A stretch of 39,026 bases of DNA from Phycisphaerales bacterium (GTDB lineage Bacteria; Planctomycetota; Phycisphaerae; Phycisphaerales; UBA1924), in the NCBI GenBank assembly GCA_029260315.1, contig JAJDDM010000149.1, positions 1-39,026 on the forward strand, given 5' to 3'. This document shows, one piece after another, positions 9,078 through 18,344 of this stretch (the first letter of the stretch is position 1; each line of letters begins with the position of its first letter). The notes beneath the pieces were generated by a model, which ran no database searches, was not told the origin of the DNA, and was given only the letters and a program-made list of their open reading frames with translations. Position numbers and translations under genes: made by a program.

Positions 9078-10196
9078 ATGACCCACGACCCGCATCGCCA
9101 GGAGCTGAACCCCGCGACCAGTTCATCGACCCCCGCCGAGGCCGATACGCCGCCCGAGACGCCCTCGCAGAGGAAGGCCGATCACCCGGAGATCGTCGAG
9201 CGATTGAACCAGACCATCCGGGAGGTGGGGGGCGATCCCGAGAGCTTCGACGGCAGGCTCGTGCGAGAGCTGCTGACCGTCGGGCTCAAGCTCATCCCCG
9301 ACGGGCGCCACACGGGCGAGCTCAAGCTCATCGCCGCGGCGGTCAAGGAGCTGCGCTACGCCTATCGCGTGTTCGGGCAATATCCCGATCGCTACAAGGT
9401 CTCGATCTTTGGCTCGGCTCGCACGCCGAGCGACCACCCGGATTACATCGCGGCGGTCGAGTTCTCGCGCCTCATGGCCCAGCGCGAGTGGATGGTGATC
9501 ACGGGCGCCGGCGACGGGATCATGAAGGCCGGGCACGAGGGCCCGGGTCGCGAGGCGAGCTTCGGCGTGGCGATCCGCCTGCCGTTCGAGACCACCGCCA
9601 ACGAGGTCATCGCCGGCGACGAGAAGCTCATCCACTTCCGGTACTTCTTCACCCGCAAGCTGATGTTCCTGAGCCAGGCCGACGCGGTCGTGCTGTTCCC
9701 CGGCGGGTTCGGGACGATGGACGAGGCCTACGAGACTTTGACGCTGGTGCAGACGGGCAAGGCGAGCATGATCCCGATCGTGCTGCTCGAGGGCAAGGGC
9801 AGCGACTACTGGGAGCAGTGGGACGAGTTCGCCAGCACGCGCCTGCTCTCGCGCGGGCTGATCAGCCCGGAGGATCGCTCGCTGTACCACATCGCCAACT
9901 CGCCCGAGGAGGCCGCCGAGCACATCGATCGGTTCTATCGCAACTACCACTCCTCGCGCTACGTCCGCGACGACCTGATCATCCGATTGAAGAACCGCTT
10001 GCGCGACGAGGATGTCGAGCGTCTGGAAGAGGAGTTCCGGGTGCTCATCAAGCGCGGCGGGTTCAGCCAGCGCGGGCCCTATGACGTCGAGGACGAGAAT
10101 CTTGACCTGCCGAGGCTCGCCTTCACGCACACCCGCTACAAGTTCGGCATGGTTCGGCAACTGATCGATCGGATCAACGAGTGCGAGCCGGCATGA
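9078..10196 (+). CDS. LOG-family (TIGR00730-like) Rossmann-fold protein
   Basis: LOG proteins are lysine-decarboxylase-like Rossmann enzymes; characterised members cleave nucleoside 5'-monophosphates (cytokinin riboside 5'-monophosphate phosphoribohydrolase). The core runs from about residue 110 (YKVSIFGSART) through VITGAGDGIMKAGHEG to the diagnostic PGGFGTMDE at about 210-218. At 372 aa this is the long form: about 100 extra N-terminal residues, starting with a low-complexity Pro/Ser/Thr stretch, and about 100 C-terminal residues. Substrate is unknown. ATG 9078 follows AGGAGGC at 9059-9065. The stop overlaps the next gene's start (ATGA), so translational coupling with the lipoprotein is likely. 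Confidence 0.88.
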   Translation: MTHDPHRQELNPATSSSTPAEADTPPETPSQRKADHPEIVERLNQTIREVGGDPESFDGRLVRELLTVGLKLIPDGRHTGELKLIAAAVKELRYAYRVFGQYPDRYKVSIFGSARTPSDHPDYIAAVEFSRLMAQREWMVITGAGDGIMKAGHEGPGREASFGVAIRLPFETTANEVIAGDEKLIHFRYFFTRKLMFLSQADAVVLFPGGFGTMDEAYETLTLVQTGKASMIPIVLLEGKGSDYWEQWDEFASTRLLSRGLISPEDRSLYHIANSPEEAAEHIDRFYRNYHSSRYVRDDLIIRLKNRLRDEDVERLEEEFRVLIKRGGFSQRGPYDVEDENLDLPRLAFTHTRYKFGMVRQLIDRINECEPA

Positions 10197-11149
10197 GGCG
10201 CGTTGCGACGCACGCGTGTCTCGGCGTCGCGGCTGCGGCCCTCGCGATGGGCGGTTGCGCGGCGGGCGATGCGCGGAGCGACGATGCGCTGGCGCCGAGC
10301 GCACCCACTCGGGTCGGGCTGGCCATCGAGTCGTGGGTCATCCGCGACGGGGACCATGCGGTGGCGCGGGTCTTCGCGGATCTGGATGCGCCGCCGACGT
10401 GGCTCGATAGCGAGTCCGCGGCGCTCTGGCGCGAGAACGGGCTGCGGGTCTTGGCAGTGCCGATCGAGCGCGTCGCGTCCCTGCGCGCGAGCTTGCCGGT
10501 GGGCGGGCCGTCGGAGGTTCGCGAGTTGGGCGAGGCAACGGCGTGGACGCCCATCGCGACCGGTGCGGATCTCGCCGACCGCACGCTGAAGCTTGACAGC
10601 GGCTTGCTGGACGTAGGGCCGGGCAACGTCCGCCTGTTGGTCCGCTCCTGGATCGAGCCGGCGATTGAGTCAGCAGTCGGGGCGGAGGGACCGGGCGAGG
10701 TGGTTGCGCGGGTGCGGATCGAGCTGGCACCGCAGCACGCCGAGCCGCTACCGGAGCGATCGCCGCTCCAGATCCAGGCGGAGCGCGAACCGACGCCGGT
10801 CGATCGGGGGCAGGTGTTCGATCGTCTGGTGCTGTCGTTGTTGAGCGATGGGTCCGAGGCGATCGTGCTCATCGGGGAGTCGCCGGCGGTCGATTGGGCG
10901 GAGCTCGCGAGCGAAGCGCGGGCTCCCGAGCCCAGCGAGCAGCCGGGCGAGGAGGACGAGAGCGAGGAAGGCGATCCGGCCCCGCCGGATGATCGGGTGG
11001 AGTTTCCGGTTGCCGGCCCGAGCGTGTATCCGACGCTGGGCGAGGCGATGCTGAACGGCTCGTCCTATGCTGCTGGTTCGAGCCCGCTGCGCGTCGTGGT
11101 GGTGCTGGTGGCGTCGCCGCCGGCGGACTTTGCCCTGCTCAATCCCTAG
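10193..11149 (+). CDS. Predicted lipoprotein of unknown function
   Basis: A 318-aa secreted protein. The N-terminus has two Arg, a hydrophobic stretch (LGVAAAALAMGG) and a Cys in a lipobox-like context (AMGG-C), so lipoprotein export and lipidation are predicted. The remainder matches no family I recognise. A very acidic linker (GEEDESEEGDPAPPDD) precedes a C-terminal stretch with SVYPTLGEAMLNG. ATG 10193 overlaps the upstream LOG-gene stop by four bases and is preferred over GTG 10181. The antiporter gene starts 18 bp downstream. Confidence 0.75.
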   Translation: MRRVATHACLGVAAAALAMGGCAAGDARSDDALAPSAPTRVGLAIESWVIRDGDHAVARVFADLDAPPTWLDSESAALWRENGLRVLAVPIERVASLRASLPVGGPSEVRELGEATAWTPIATGADLADRTLKLDSGLLDVGPGNVRLLVRSWIEPAIESAVGAEGPGEVVARVRIELAPQHAEPLPERSPLQIQAEREPTPVDRGQVFDRLVLSLLSDGSEAIVLIGESPAVDWAELASEARAPEPSEQPGEEDESEEGDPAPPDDRVEFPVAGPSVYPTLGEAMLNGSSYAAGSSPLRVVVVLVASPPADFALLNP

Positions 11150-11167
11150 ACCCTCCCGGATGCGTCC

Positions 11168-12190
11168 TTGCGTGCCAAGGTGATCAGACAACTCTCGATC
11201 GTCCTCACCTCGTCGGCGGCGCTGGTGCTCTGGGCGTTCGCCCTCGTGGATCCGGCGATGCTCGTCGGGGGGCTGCTGCTGCTGGTCTTCGGCGCGGAGT
11301 GGCTCGTCACGGGCTCGGCGGCGCTCGCCAGAGCCCTGGGTATCAGCCCGCTGGTCATCGGCCTGACCGTCGTCGCGTTCGGGACGAGCGCGCCCGAGCT
11401 CGCCGCGTCGGTGCGGGCGTCGGCCGCCGGCGAGGGGCCGCTGGCGGTCGGCAACATCGTCGGCTCCAATATCGCCAATGTCTGCCTGATCCTCGGCTTC
11501 ACCGCGCTGCTCCGTCCGGTGCCGGTGCGATCGGGCGTCGTCCGCAAGGACGTGCCGATCATGCTCCTCGTCACGGTGCTGGCAATGCTCGCGTTCCTCG
11601 ACGGCAGGGTCCAGCGCTTCGAGGGTGCGCTCTTGTTCGCGGGGATTCTCGTGTTCACGGGCTTCATGTTCGTCGCGGGCAAGAAGGAAGCCGCCGCGAT
11701 GGCCCGCGAGGTGCTCGGCGAGGACGACGACGCCCCGCCAAAGGCCCGCGCGGCGCCCATGGTCGTTCGGATCATCGTCGGACTGATCTCGCTGGCGATC
11801 GGCGCCGAGCTGCTCGTGCGCGGCGCGACGGGCCTGGCGCTTGCGATGGGCGTTTCCAGCGCCGTGATCGGGCTCAGCGTCGTCGCGTTCGGCACGTCGC
11901 TGCCCGAGCTTGTCACGACCATCACCGCGACGTTCAAGCGCGAGGCGGACCTCGCCGTCGGCAGCATCCTCGGCTCCAACGTCTTCAACCTGCTCTGTGT
12001 GCTGGGCGCGGCGTCGCTGGTGCGGGGGCTGGATGTCCCGCCGGAGACGATGTCGCGCGACGCGTGGATCATGCTCTTCGTCAGCGCGGCGTGCCTGCCG
12101 ATTCTCGGCACCTCGCACCGCATCTCCCGGATCGAGGGCGCTGTGCTGTTCGTGACCTACCTCGTCTACGTCGTCGTGATCTTCCTCTGA
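11168..12190 (+). CDS. Calcium/sodium antiporter (CaCA family, YrbG-like)
   Basis: An inner-membrane cation exchanger of about 340 aa, the normal size, built from two inverted halves. Each half carries the alpha-repeat signature: GLTVVAFGTSAPELAASV with VGNIVGSNIANVCLILG in the first, and GLSVVAFGTSLPELVTTI with VGSILGSNVFNLLCVLG in the second. The acidic PE residues of each repeat, which bind the cation, are present. A charged cytoplasmic loop (GEDDDAPPKARAA) separates the halves, as usual. The TTG at 11168 is the first start; GTG 11180 is also possible and neither has a strong ribosome site. Cation specificity cannot be read from the sequence. Confidence 0.92.
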   Translation: MRAKVIRQLSIVLTSSAALVLWAFALVDPAMLVGGLLLLVFGAEWLVTGSAALARALGISPLVIGLTVVAFGTSAPELAASVRASAAGEGPLAVGNIVGSNIANVCLILGFTALLRPVPVRSGVVRKDVPIMLLVTVLAMLAFLDGRVQRFEGALLFAGILVFTGFMFVAGKKEAAAMAREVLGEDDDAPPKARAAPMVVRIIVGLISLAIGAELLVRGATGLALAMGVSSAVIGLSVVAFGTSLPELVTTITATFKREADLAVGSILGSNVFNLLCVLGAASLVRGLDVPPETMSRDAWIMLFVSAACLPILGTSHRISRIEGAVLFVTYLVYVVVIFL

Positions 12191-12340
12191 GCCGACCTCA
12201 CCGTCTGATCGTCCGAGAATCGACCCCACCCAGACCGCCCAGCCGGAACCCGCTTGCGCGGAGAACCCCCCAAGACACAAATCTGAGCCTCCGGGCACAA
12301 CGCCTGGGGCGTGCGTGCCGATCGAAAGGGCGGAGGAACG

Positions 12341-13585
12341 ATGCTGCGCGTCCCGATCATCCATGCGAAGGAGGGCATGACGCTGGCCATGCCCGTGCAG
12401 CACCCCGAACGGGCCGACACCGTGCTGTTGCGCGACGGCGTGGAGCTGACCGACACGCTCATCACCCGCCTGCGGGAGATCTCCTGTCGAGAAGTCTGGA
12501 TCGAGTTCCCGGCCCTGGAGGAGATCCGCGACTACGTCAAGCCGCAGATCCAGGAGCAGCACGCGCAGGTCACGGCGCAGATCTCCTGCGCGTTCAGCGA
12601 GGTGCTCCACAACTGGCGTCCCAGGCTCGATTTCCTGCGATACCGCAACGCGATCCAGGGGCTGCTGGAGAACCTGCTCGAGCATCCCACGGCGGGGATC
12701 TTCGCCAACGAGATCGTCTCGTCGGCCCGCCCCGCCCTGCGCCACGCCAGCAACGTCAGCATGCTCAGCATGCTCATCGGCATGAAGCTCGACTTCTATC
12801 TCATGCAGGAACGCACACGATTGCCGGCCCATCGGGCCCGCGACGTCTCCAGCCTCGGCGTGGGCGCGATGCTCCACGACCTCGGCATGCTGCGCCTCGA
12901 CGACGACGTGATCCGGCGCTGGCAGCACGTCGGCGATGAGTCCGACGAGGCCTACCAGGAGCACGCGCATCTCGGCTATCGACTCGTGCGGGGCTCGGTC
13001 GATGCCTCGGCGTCGGCGGTCGTGCTGCACCATCACCAGCACTTTGACGGCACCGGCTTTCCCGCCCGGCGCAACGCCAGGGGCGAGGCGGTGGCGCTCC
13101 GGGGATCGGACATCCATGTGTTCGCGCGCATCGTGGGGGCCGCGGATCTGTTCGACCGCCTGCGATACCAGCGGGACACGCTCGCAGAGCCGCTGCCGGT
13201 GGTGCGCGTGCTGTCGATGCTCAGGCGTTCTCCGTATGTCGCGCGCATCGATCCGATGGTGTGGATCGGGCTGATGAACGTCGTACCGCCGTTTGCGCCG
13301 GGATCGATCGTGACGCTGAGCTCGGGCGATGAGGCGGTCGTCGTCGGCTGGTCGCCGCTGGAGCCGTGCAGGCCCCGCGTGCGGATCGTGGCGAGCTTCG
13401 ATCCGGATGACATGTCCGCTGCGCCGGCGATCGATCTGCGGGCCCGGCGAGACCTGACGGTGACCCACGCAGAGGGCTGCGACGTGAGCCAGGATCTATT
13501 CGATCCGGCGACGCCCGGCGAGTTCGATCTGGCGGCGGCCGCGATGAGACCGTCGTCCGACCTGCCGGCCAGGCGATCGGCCTAG
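12341..13585 (+). CDS. HD-GYP domain protein (probable c-di-GMP phosphodiesterase)
   Basis: A 414-aa HD-GYP protein. Residues 1-75 resemble the DUF3391-like N-terminal region common in this class (IIHAKEGMTLAMPV). The HD metal-binding pair is in LHDLGMLRL (H179-D180). Conserved histidines follow in EHAHLGYRL and in HHHQHFDGTGFP (about 230-241). The GYP motif reads GFP, and the usual Glu of HHExxDGxGYP is replaced by Gln, so activity against c-di-GMP is likely but not certain. ATG 12341 has GGAGG immediately upstream; a GTG at 12311 lacks this. It ends one base from the end of the convergent HlyD gene. Confidence 0.88.
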   Translation: MLRVPIIHAKEGMTLAMPVQHPERADTVLLRDGVELTDTLITRLREISCREVWIEFPALEEIRDYVKPQIQEQHAQVTAQISCAFSEVLHNWRPRLDFLRYRNAIQGLLENLLEHPTAGIFANEIVSSARPALRHASNVSMLSMLIGMKLDFYLMQERTRLPAHRARDVSSLGVGAMLHDLGMLRLDDDVIRRWQHVGDESDEAYQEHAHLGYRLVRGSVDASASAVVLHHHQHFDGTGFPARRNARGEAVALRGSDIHVFARIVGAADLFDRLRYQRDTLAEPLPVVRVLSMLRRSPYVARIDPMVWIGLMNVVPPFAPGSIVTLSSGDEAVVVGWSPLEPCRPRVRIVASFDPDDMSAAPAIDLRARRDLTVTHAEGCDVSQDLFDPATPGEFDLAAAAMRPSSDLPARRSA

Positions 13586-13586
13586 C

Positions 13587-15275
13587 TCAGCCGCGCGGCC
13601 GCCGGGCACTCTGGTCAGAACCCGGACTCCCGCTGGCCTGACCGTTTTTGCGAGAGGTGTTCATCGCCGGAGCCGCGAGCGTTCCAGCGCCGCGAGACCA
13701 ACCGGCGATCGGCTCACCATTCTCGCCGATCTGATAGCCCGCGGCAAGGAGCTGGCTCTCGTCCCAGGGATCGGTGGGGGCCTCGCCGGCGCGGGGCTCG
13801 CGAATAAGCACGGTGTCCCCGGCGCTGAGACCCGCCTCGATCGCGGCGTAGAGATCCGATCGCTTGCCCAGGCGTATCGGCTTGCGGACGACGCGGTCGC
13901 CGCGCGTGGAGTAGACAAACTGAACGGGGCCCTCGCTGAAGACCGCCTCGACGGGCACCGCGAGGACCTGGCGTGCGTGATCGAGATAGATCGTCGCGTC
14001 GCAACGCATCGAGGGCTTGAGATCGCCCATGCCGTCGGCGGTGTCCAGCGCGATCTTGACCGTGTACTCGCGCCGATTCGGGTCCCGCCAACCACCGGTC
14101 TCGGCGAGCACGCCGATCGACAGCACGGTGCCGTTGAACGTGCGGTCCACCGCCTCGACCTTGACGCTCGCCCGCTGGTTGGGACGAACGCGCCCGGCAA
14201 GGCTCTCATGCACGCTGACCGACGCGACCATCTCGCTTGTGTCGGGCAGGATCATCAGGGTCTGGTTGGGATAGACGTCGGTCCCGACATCGAACGGCTC
14301 GCCGCCGCCCCGCCAGTTCTCACGCAGGCTTGAGGCGTAGACGACCAGGCCGTTCTTCGGGGCCAGGATCGTGGCGGCCTCGAACTGCTCCTCGAGCTCC
14401 GCGAGGCGCTCCTCGCGGATGCGAAGCTGCTCGGTCCGCGTCTCGACGATCGCCTGCTTGTTGCGCAGATTGATGTCGTTCTGCTCCCTGGTCCGCTCGA
14501 GCGCCGCGTCGGCCTTCTCAACGTCGGCGAGCTTGGTCTTCTCGTCCTCGGGGTGCTGGAATCCCTCGTAGATCTCGATATCCAGCTTCGCGATCACGTC
14601 GTCGGCGATCGCCTGCTGATACTGGATCTCGACCTGCTCCAGTTCGTCCTTGCTCTTGAACTCGTTCTCGAAGAGCATCTTCGTGCGACGGAGCTTCTCT
14701 TCCAGGCGGCTCAGCTCGCGTTCGGCGTTCTCGGCGGTGATCCGAAGCTGCTCGCGCCGCTTGGCCACCTCGCCCTCTTGCCAGCGATTCAGCGCGAGAT
14801 CGGCCAGTTCCACCTGGAGTCGCGCCTCCTGGAGATCGCTCTCGTTCTCGTTAATCTGGAGGCGGACGTTCGCCCCAGCCTGATCGAAGTCGTTGCGCGC
14901 CGTGATGACGTTCAGGCGCTCCTGGCGGATCTGCTGCTCGATGTTGTCGGTGTCCAGACGCAGCAGCAGGTCGTCCTTGGCGACCATCTCGCCCTCATCG
15001 ACCAGCTCGGCGATCCTGGAGTTGGTGTCCAGCGGGTTCTTGATCTCAAGCTGGTTCTTCGCCTCCAGCTCGCCCGAGGCCGTGACCGTGATATCGAAAT
15101 CCATCAACTCGACGACGCCCAGGTCCGCGCTGCGCACGCCTTCTGCGCCGGCGCTTGACCCGCTGGTTGCCAGCAGCAGCCCGCCGACACCCAGCCCGAC
15201 CACGACTACCGAGGCGATCGTGATCTTGGTCACCGACCCGCGTCTGCGATGCACATGCCCCAGGCATAGCGCCAT
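13587..15275 (-). CDS. HlyD-family periplasmic adaptor (efflux/secretion)
   Basis: A 562-aa membrane-fusion adaptor. A signal anchor (about residues 19-36, TIASVVVVGLGVGGLLLA) is followed by a biotinyl-lipoyl half motif (ITVTASGELEAKNQLEI). A long alpha-hairpin coiled coil lies at about 110-290, rich in Glu, Arg and Gln. The second lipoyl half (ATILAPKNGLVVYAS) and beta-barrel strands (VRPNQRASVKVEAV) come next, and then a C-terminal beta region with low-complexity tail. Such adaptors couple an inner-membrane ABC or RND pump to an outer-membrane channel. No pump or channel gene is adjacent here, so its partner is elsewhere. ATG 15275 has GAGGTGG upstream and is preferred over GTG 15233. It is divergent from mqnB. 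Confidence 0.88.
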   Translation of the reverse strand: MALCLGHVHRRRGSVTKITIASVVVVGLGVGGLLLATSGSSAGAEGVRSADLGVVELMDFDITVTASGELEAKNQLEIKNPLDTNSRIAELVDEGEMVAKDDLLLRLDTDNIEQQIRQERLNVITARNDFDQAGANVRLQINENESDLQEARLQVELADLALNRWQEGEVAKRREQLRITAENAERELSRLEEKLRRTKMLFENEFKSKDELEQVEIQYQQAIADDVIAKLDIEIYEGFQHPEDEKTKLADVEKADAALERTREQNDINLRNKQAIVETRTEQLRIREERLAELEEQFEAATILAPKNGLVVYASSLRENWRGGGEPFDVGTDVYPNQTLMILPDTSEMVASVSVHESLAGRVRPNQRASVKVEAVDRTFNGTVLSIGVLAETGGWRDPNRREYTVKIALDTADGMGDLKPSMRCDATIYLDHARQVLAVPVEAVFSEGPVQFVYSTRGDRVVRKPIRLGKRSDLYAAIEAGLSAGDTVLIREPRAGEAPTDPWDESQLLAAGYQIGENGEPIAGWSRGAGTLAAPAMNTSRKNGQASGSPGSDQSARRPRG

Positions 15276-15410
15276 CCAACCACCTCACAAGGGGGAGTAT
15301 CCCCACAAAGTCCTACCACCCTGTTCCTACCGCTCAGAGAACCCTGAGTTTCGGCTCTCACACACGAGGCGAACCCGGACGAATCATGCGCGTGTCCATA
15401 CGCTGAGTCC

Positions 15411-16145
15411 ATGCATCGAGCCTCGCGAAGGTCGAGAATTCTCGTCGCCATCGCCACTCGCAAAGAAGCCTCGGCCCTCGCCAGACCGCTCGCGGCGCCC
15501 GCCGCCGACCTCCAACCGTGGGTTCTCCACCCGACGCCGGGCGGATTCGACATCGTGCTTACCGGCGTGGGGAAAGCGAACGCGGCAGGAGGCGTCGCGT
15601 GCGTCCTGGATCCGGATCGCCACGCCGGGGTGCTGAACGCCGGAATCGCCGGGTTATTGCCCCAGACCCGCGAAGGTCCGGGGCTGGGCTCAGCGGTCCT
15701 CGCGACGCGCAGCGTCTTCGGCGATGACGGGATTCTCTCTCCGGACGGCTTTCGGACCTTCGCCGACGCGGGATTCCCGATCGTTGATCAGAGCGACGCG
15801 ATCGAGCCGTTCGCCGGCTGGGCCGAAGTCCTCGCGGAGCTGGTCGAAGTCGAAGGGGGTATCGCGACGGTCTCGACCTGCTCCAGCACCGACGCCCAGG
15901 CCCGGGAGATCGCCGCACGGACCGGTGCCGTCGCCGAGGCCTGCGAGGGGGCCGGTTGCGGGTTATCGGCCTTTCGAGCCGGATGCCCCTTTGCCGAGAT
16001 TCGCACGATCAGCAATACGACAGGTGATCGCGATAACCAGCGTTGGGACATCCCCGGCGCTCTGGAGCGTCTGGAAGAGCTGTTTGGCAATGCGGACCTG
16101 GCGGATCGGCTGATTGGGTCGGCCGCTGACGCGCGTGCGGATTGA
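15411..16145 (+). CDS. mqnB: Futalosine hydrolase
   Basis: Futalosine hydrolase removes the base from (6-amino-6-deoxy)futalosine in the futalosine pathway of menaquinone synthesis. The 244-aa protein has the nucleoside-phosphorylase-type fold signatures: LTGVGKANAA near 50, LNAGIAGLLP near 76, and EACEGAGCG near 178, which corresponds to the purine-binding EMEGA site. The family-typical ISNTTGDRDNQRWDI lies near 200-215. Related nucleosidases (MTA/SAH nucleosidase) usually lack this last motif, so the futalosine assignment is favoured. ATG 15411 has only a weak ribosome site. Other mqn genes are not in the window. The pil operon begins 120 bp downstream on the same strand. Confidence 0.85.
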   Translation: MHRASRRSRILVAIATRKEASALARPLAAPAADLQPWVLHPTPGGFDIVLTGVGKANAAGGVACVLDPDRHAGVLNAGIAGLLPQTREGPGLGSAVLATRSVFGDDGILSPDGFRTFADAGFPIVDQSDAIEPFAGWAEVLAELVEVEGGIATVSTCSSTDAQAREIAARTGAVAEACEGAGCGLSAFRAGCPFAEIRTISNTTGDRDNQRWDIPGALERLEELFGNADLADRLIGSAADARAD

Positions 16146-16265
16146 GCACTCTGTGCGGGGTGCTCGCCCCACCGTCGGATATTGCGCCCTCAACGCGGCG
16201 CGATGGAGGGCCGATGACCCCGTGAAGCAGGCGCGCACCCGTGCGCCTCCAGATCGGGGCCAAGC

Positions 16266-17429
16266 ATGTTGTTCAAGGACAAGGCGAAGCAGAGTGTTCT
16301 CGGACGGGTGAACAGCACGCGCCCGATCGGCGTGGACTTCGGGGTGCGGGCGCTGAAGATCCTCCAGGTCGGGCCGGGCGATCCGCCCACGCTCGTGGCG
16401 GCGCTCATGCTGCCCACGCCCGATGAGTATCTGTTCAACACATCCAAGCGGCTCGCGTTCCAGCTCGAGCAGCTGCCGAAGCTTATTGAGAAGGGCGGGT
16501 TCAAGGGACGACGGGTCGCCTGTCTGATTCCGTCCTCGAGCACGTTCTGCAAGCACATGCAGGTAGCGCTGGGCGAGGGGGTGAACGTGCAGGCGGTTCT
16601 GGCGTCGGCGATCCCCGCGGAGCTGAACTGCCCGGCCGAGGCCATCGTGATCCGCTCGCACGAGGTTGCGATGGCGCCCAAGAACGCCAGCGGCAGGACC
16701 GAACTGATCTGCCTCGCGACGCCCCGGGAGCTGGTCCGGCGGATCATGCAATCCCTCGGCGCCGCGAAGCTCGAGGTCGTCGGGCTGCATCCGGAGTTGC
16801 TCGCGCTGCTCCGGGCGTTCACGGGCGTGGGCATCGCCGAGTCCGAGCCGACGATGTACGTCGATCTCGGGTGGTCGGCGACCCGCGTGGTGATCGCGCA
16901 CGGCGGCGACCTGGTCTTCGCCCGCGCTATCGACATGGGCGGGCGACAGCTCGACGAGGTCGTCCGCGATCGCCTGGGATTCAATCTGGATAAGGCGGGC
17001 GCGTATCGACGTTCGCTCGAAGAACTGGTCGCTTCGGCGCCCTCGGGCGGATCGGCGACGGGCATGGCGGCGCTGGACGCGGCCGTCGGGTCGGGCGGCG
17101 GGACGGCCGTCGCGGCGCCGGGCGGACGGGTCGACCTCGCCGAGCCGCTGGAGATGCTGACCGACGAGATCAACATGTCGCTGCGCTACCACGCGTCGGT
17201 GTTCCCCGATCGTGCGGTCGCGCGGGTGGTGTTCGTCGGGGGCGAGGCGCGTCATCGGGTGCTGTGTGCGCACATCGCGCGGTCGCTGCGTCTGCCCGGG
17301 CACGCGGCGGATCCCATGGCCCGCGTCGCGAGGACCGGCAAGGAGCCGATCCAGGGTGTTGAGTTCAAGTCGGCCCAACCGGGCTGGACCGCAGTGCTGG
17401 GCGCGTGCCTGAGCCCGTCGGATCTCTAA
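16266..17429 (+). CDS. pilM: Type IV pilus assembly protein PilM
   Basis: PilM is an actin-like cytoplasmic ATPase-fold protein that anchors the PilN/PilO inner-membrane platform. The 387-aa product starts with the typical IGVDFGVRALKILQV phosphate-1-like motif. It has a SHS2-like insertion region (LPKLIEKGGFKGRRVACLIP), then MYVDLGWSATRVVIAHGG (phosphate-2), and VVFVGGEARHRVLCAHIA near the C-terminus. A low-complexity Gly/Ala patch (SGGSATGMAALDAAVGSGG) interrupts the second half. The gene order pilM-N-O-P-like-B supports the call. The upstream 120 bp probably holds the operon promoter, but no clear boxes were found. Confidence 0.9.
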   Translation: MLFKDKAKQSVLGRVNSTRPIGVDFGVRALKILQVGPGDPPTLVAALMLPTPDEYLFNTSKRLAFQLEQLPKLIEKGGFKGRRVACLIPSSSTFCKHMQVALGEGVNVQAVLASAIPAELNCPAEAIVIRSHEVAMAPKNASGRTELICLATPRELVRRIMQSLGAAKLEVVGLHPELLALLRAFTGVGIAESEPTMYVDLGWSATRVVIAHGGDLVFARAIDMGGRQLDEVVRDRLGFNLDKAGAYRRSLEELVASAPSGGSATGMAALDAAVGSGGGTAVAAPGGRVDLAEPLEMLTDEINMSLRYHASVFPDRAVARVVFVGGEARHRVLCAHIARSLRLPGHAADPMARVARTGKEPIQGVEFKSAQPGWTAVLGACLSPSDL

Positions 17430-17441
17430 GGAGGCGCACGG

Positions 17442-18341
17442 ATGTTCAAGTCTTCCAATCCCGCGGCGGGCGGCTCGTTCCTGCCGACGGAGTACGTCGA
17501 AGCGAGGGCGGAGCATCGCGCGAACTTCCTCGCGGTGCTGATGTTCATGATCATCATGGGCGGCGTGGTGACGGCGTTCCTGGTGACCAACCGTCGCTGG
17601 CAGGCGGTGCGTGCCCAGGACGAGCAGATCACGCTGGCCTACGAGCGGGAGGCCGGCAAGATCCAGCAGCTCCACGAGCTGGAGAATCGCCAGGCCGAGA
17701 TCGCCGAGAAGGCCGAGATCGTCAACGCGCTGCACGAGCACTACGGGCGTTCGGTGCTGCTCGCGGAGATCAACACCCGCAGGCCCAACGACGACCTGGA
17801 CATCCTGGAGCTCAAGCTCGAGGGCAAGCGGCTGAAGGCCGCCACCGGCGATCCCAAGGCCCAGGCCAAGAGCCAGGTGCGGAACCTGTCACAGTCGGCG
17901 TCGGTGAACGACAAGAACCAGGCGGACGCCCAGAGCCGCCCGCGGATCGAGCCGCCTCGTTATGAGCACACGCTCAAGCTGGTGGGCGTGAGCAAGGACA
18001 ACGCGTCGATCACGGACTATCTCGCGTCGCTCGCCGAGAGCGCGCTGCTCAGGGACGTCGAGCTGAAGACCATCGAGGAGACGGTGATAGAGAAAGAGGA
18101 TTTCCGGAAGTTCGAGATCGTCGCCAAGCTCGTCGAGAACGTCGATCCCGAGGCGCTGGATCTGGCCCGGTATCGCTCGGGCGGCGTCGAGACGGTCTCG
18201 GGCGACGAGGACTCAAGCGAGGCCGGCGAGGATGCGTCGTCTGAGGGCCGGGACCTTGCGAACGCGCCGCACGACGAGGTGAGCGACGGCGAGATGACGC
18301 TGCGATCGATCTTCGCGGCCTTCGGTGACAAGGAGGACTGA
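17442..18341 (+). CDS. pilN: PilN-like pilus assembly protein
   Basis: A bitopic inner-membrane protein of 299 aa. The short N-terminal cytoplasmic tail carries FLPTEYVEARAEHRANF, the family's 'LP..Y' peptide that docks in PilM. A membrane helix spans about residues 29-49 (FLAVLMFMIIMGGVVTAFLV), followed by a coiled coil (about 55-110) and a ferredoxin-like periplasmic domain (YEHTLKLVGVSKDNASITDYL). The acidic C-terminal tail (SGDEDSSEAGEDASSEG) is longer than usual. ATG 17442 has AAGGAGG at 17429-17435. The gene is 12 bp after pilM and 3 bp before pilO. Confidence 0.85.
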   Translation: MFKSSNPAAGGSFLPTEYVEARAEHRANFLAVLMFMIIMGGVVTAFLVTNRRWQAVRAQDEQITLAYEREAGKIQQLHELENRQAEIAEKAEIVNALHEHYGRSVLLAEINTRRPNDDLDILELKLEGKRLKAATGDPKAQAKSQVRNLSQSASVNDKNQADAQSRPRIEPPRYEHTLKLVGVSKDNASITDYLASLAESALLRDVELKTIEETVIEKEDFRKFEIVAKLVENVDPEALDLARYRSGGVETVSGDEDSSEAGEDASSEGRDLANAPHDEVSDGEMTLRSIFAAFGDKED

Positions 18342-18344
18342 GCC

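Noticed and set aside
3384..9095. Very long minus-strand open frames across the AsmA-like gene
   Set aside because: They are antisense shadows caused by high GC content, rich in Arg/His/Pro with no family motifs. Only the radA part is real.
10748..13468. A 906-residue minus-strand open frame
   Set aside because: It lies antisense to the lipoprotein, antiporter and HD-GYP genes, all of which have clear motifs, and its own translation is low-complexity Arg/His/Asp.
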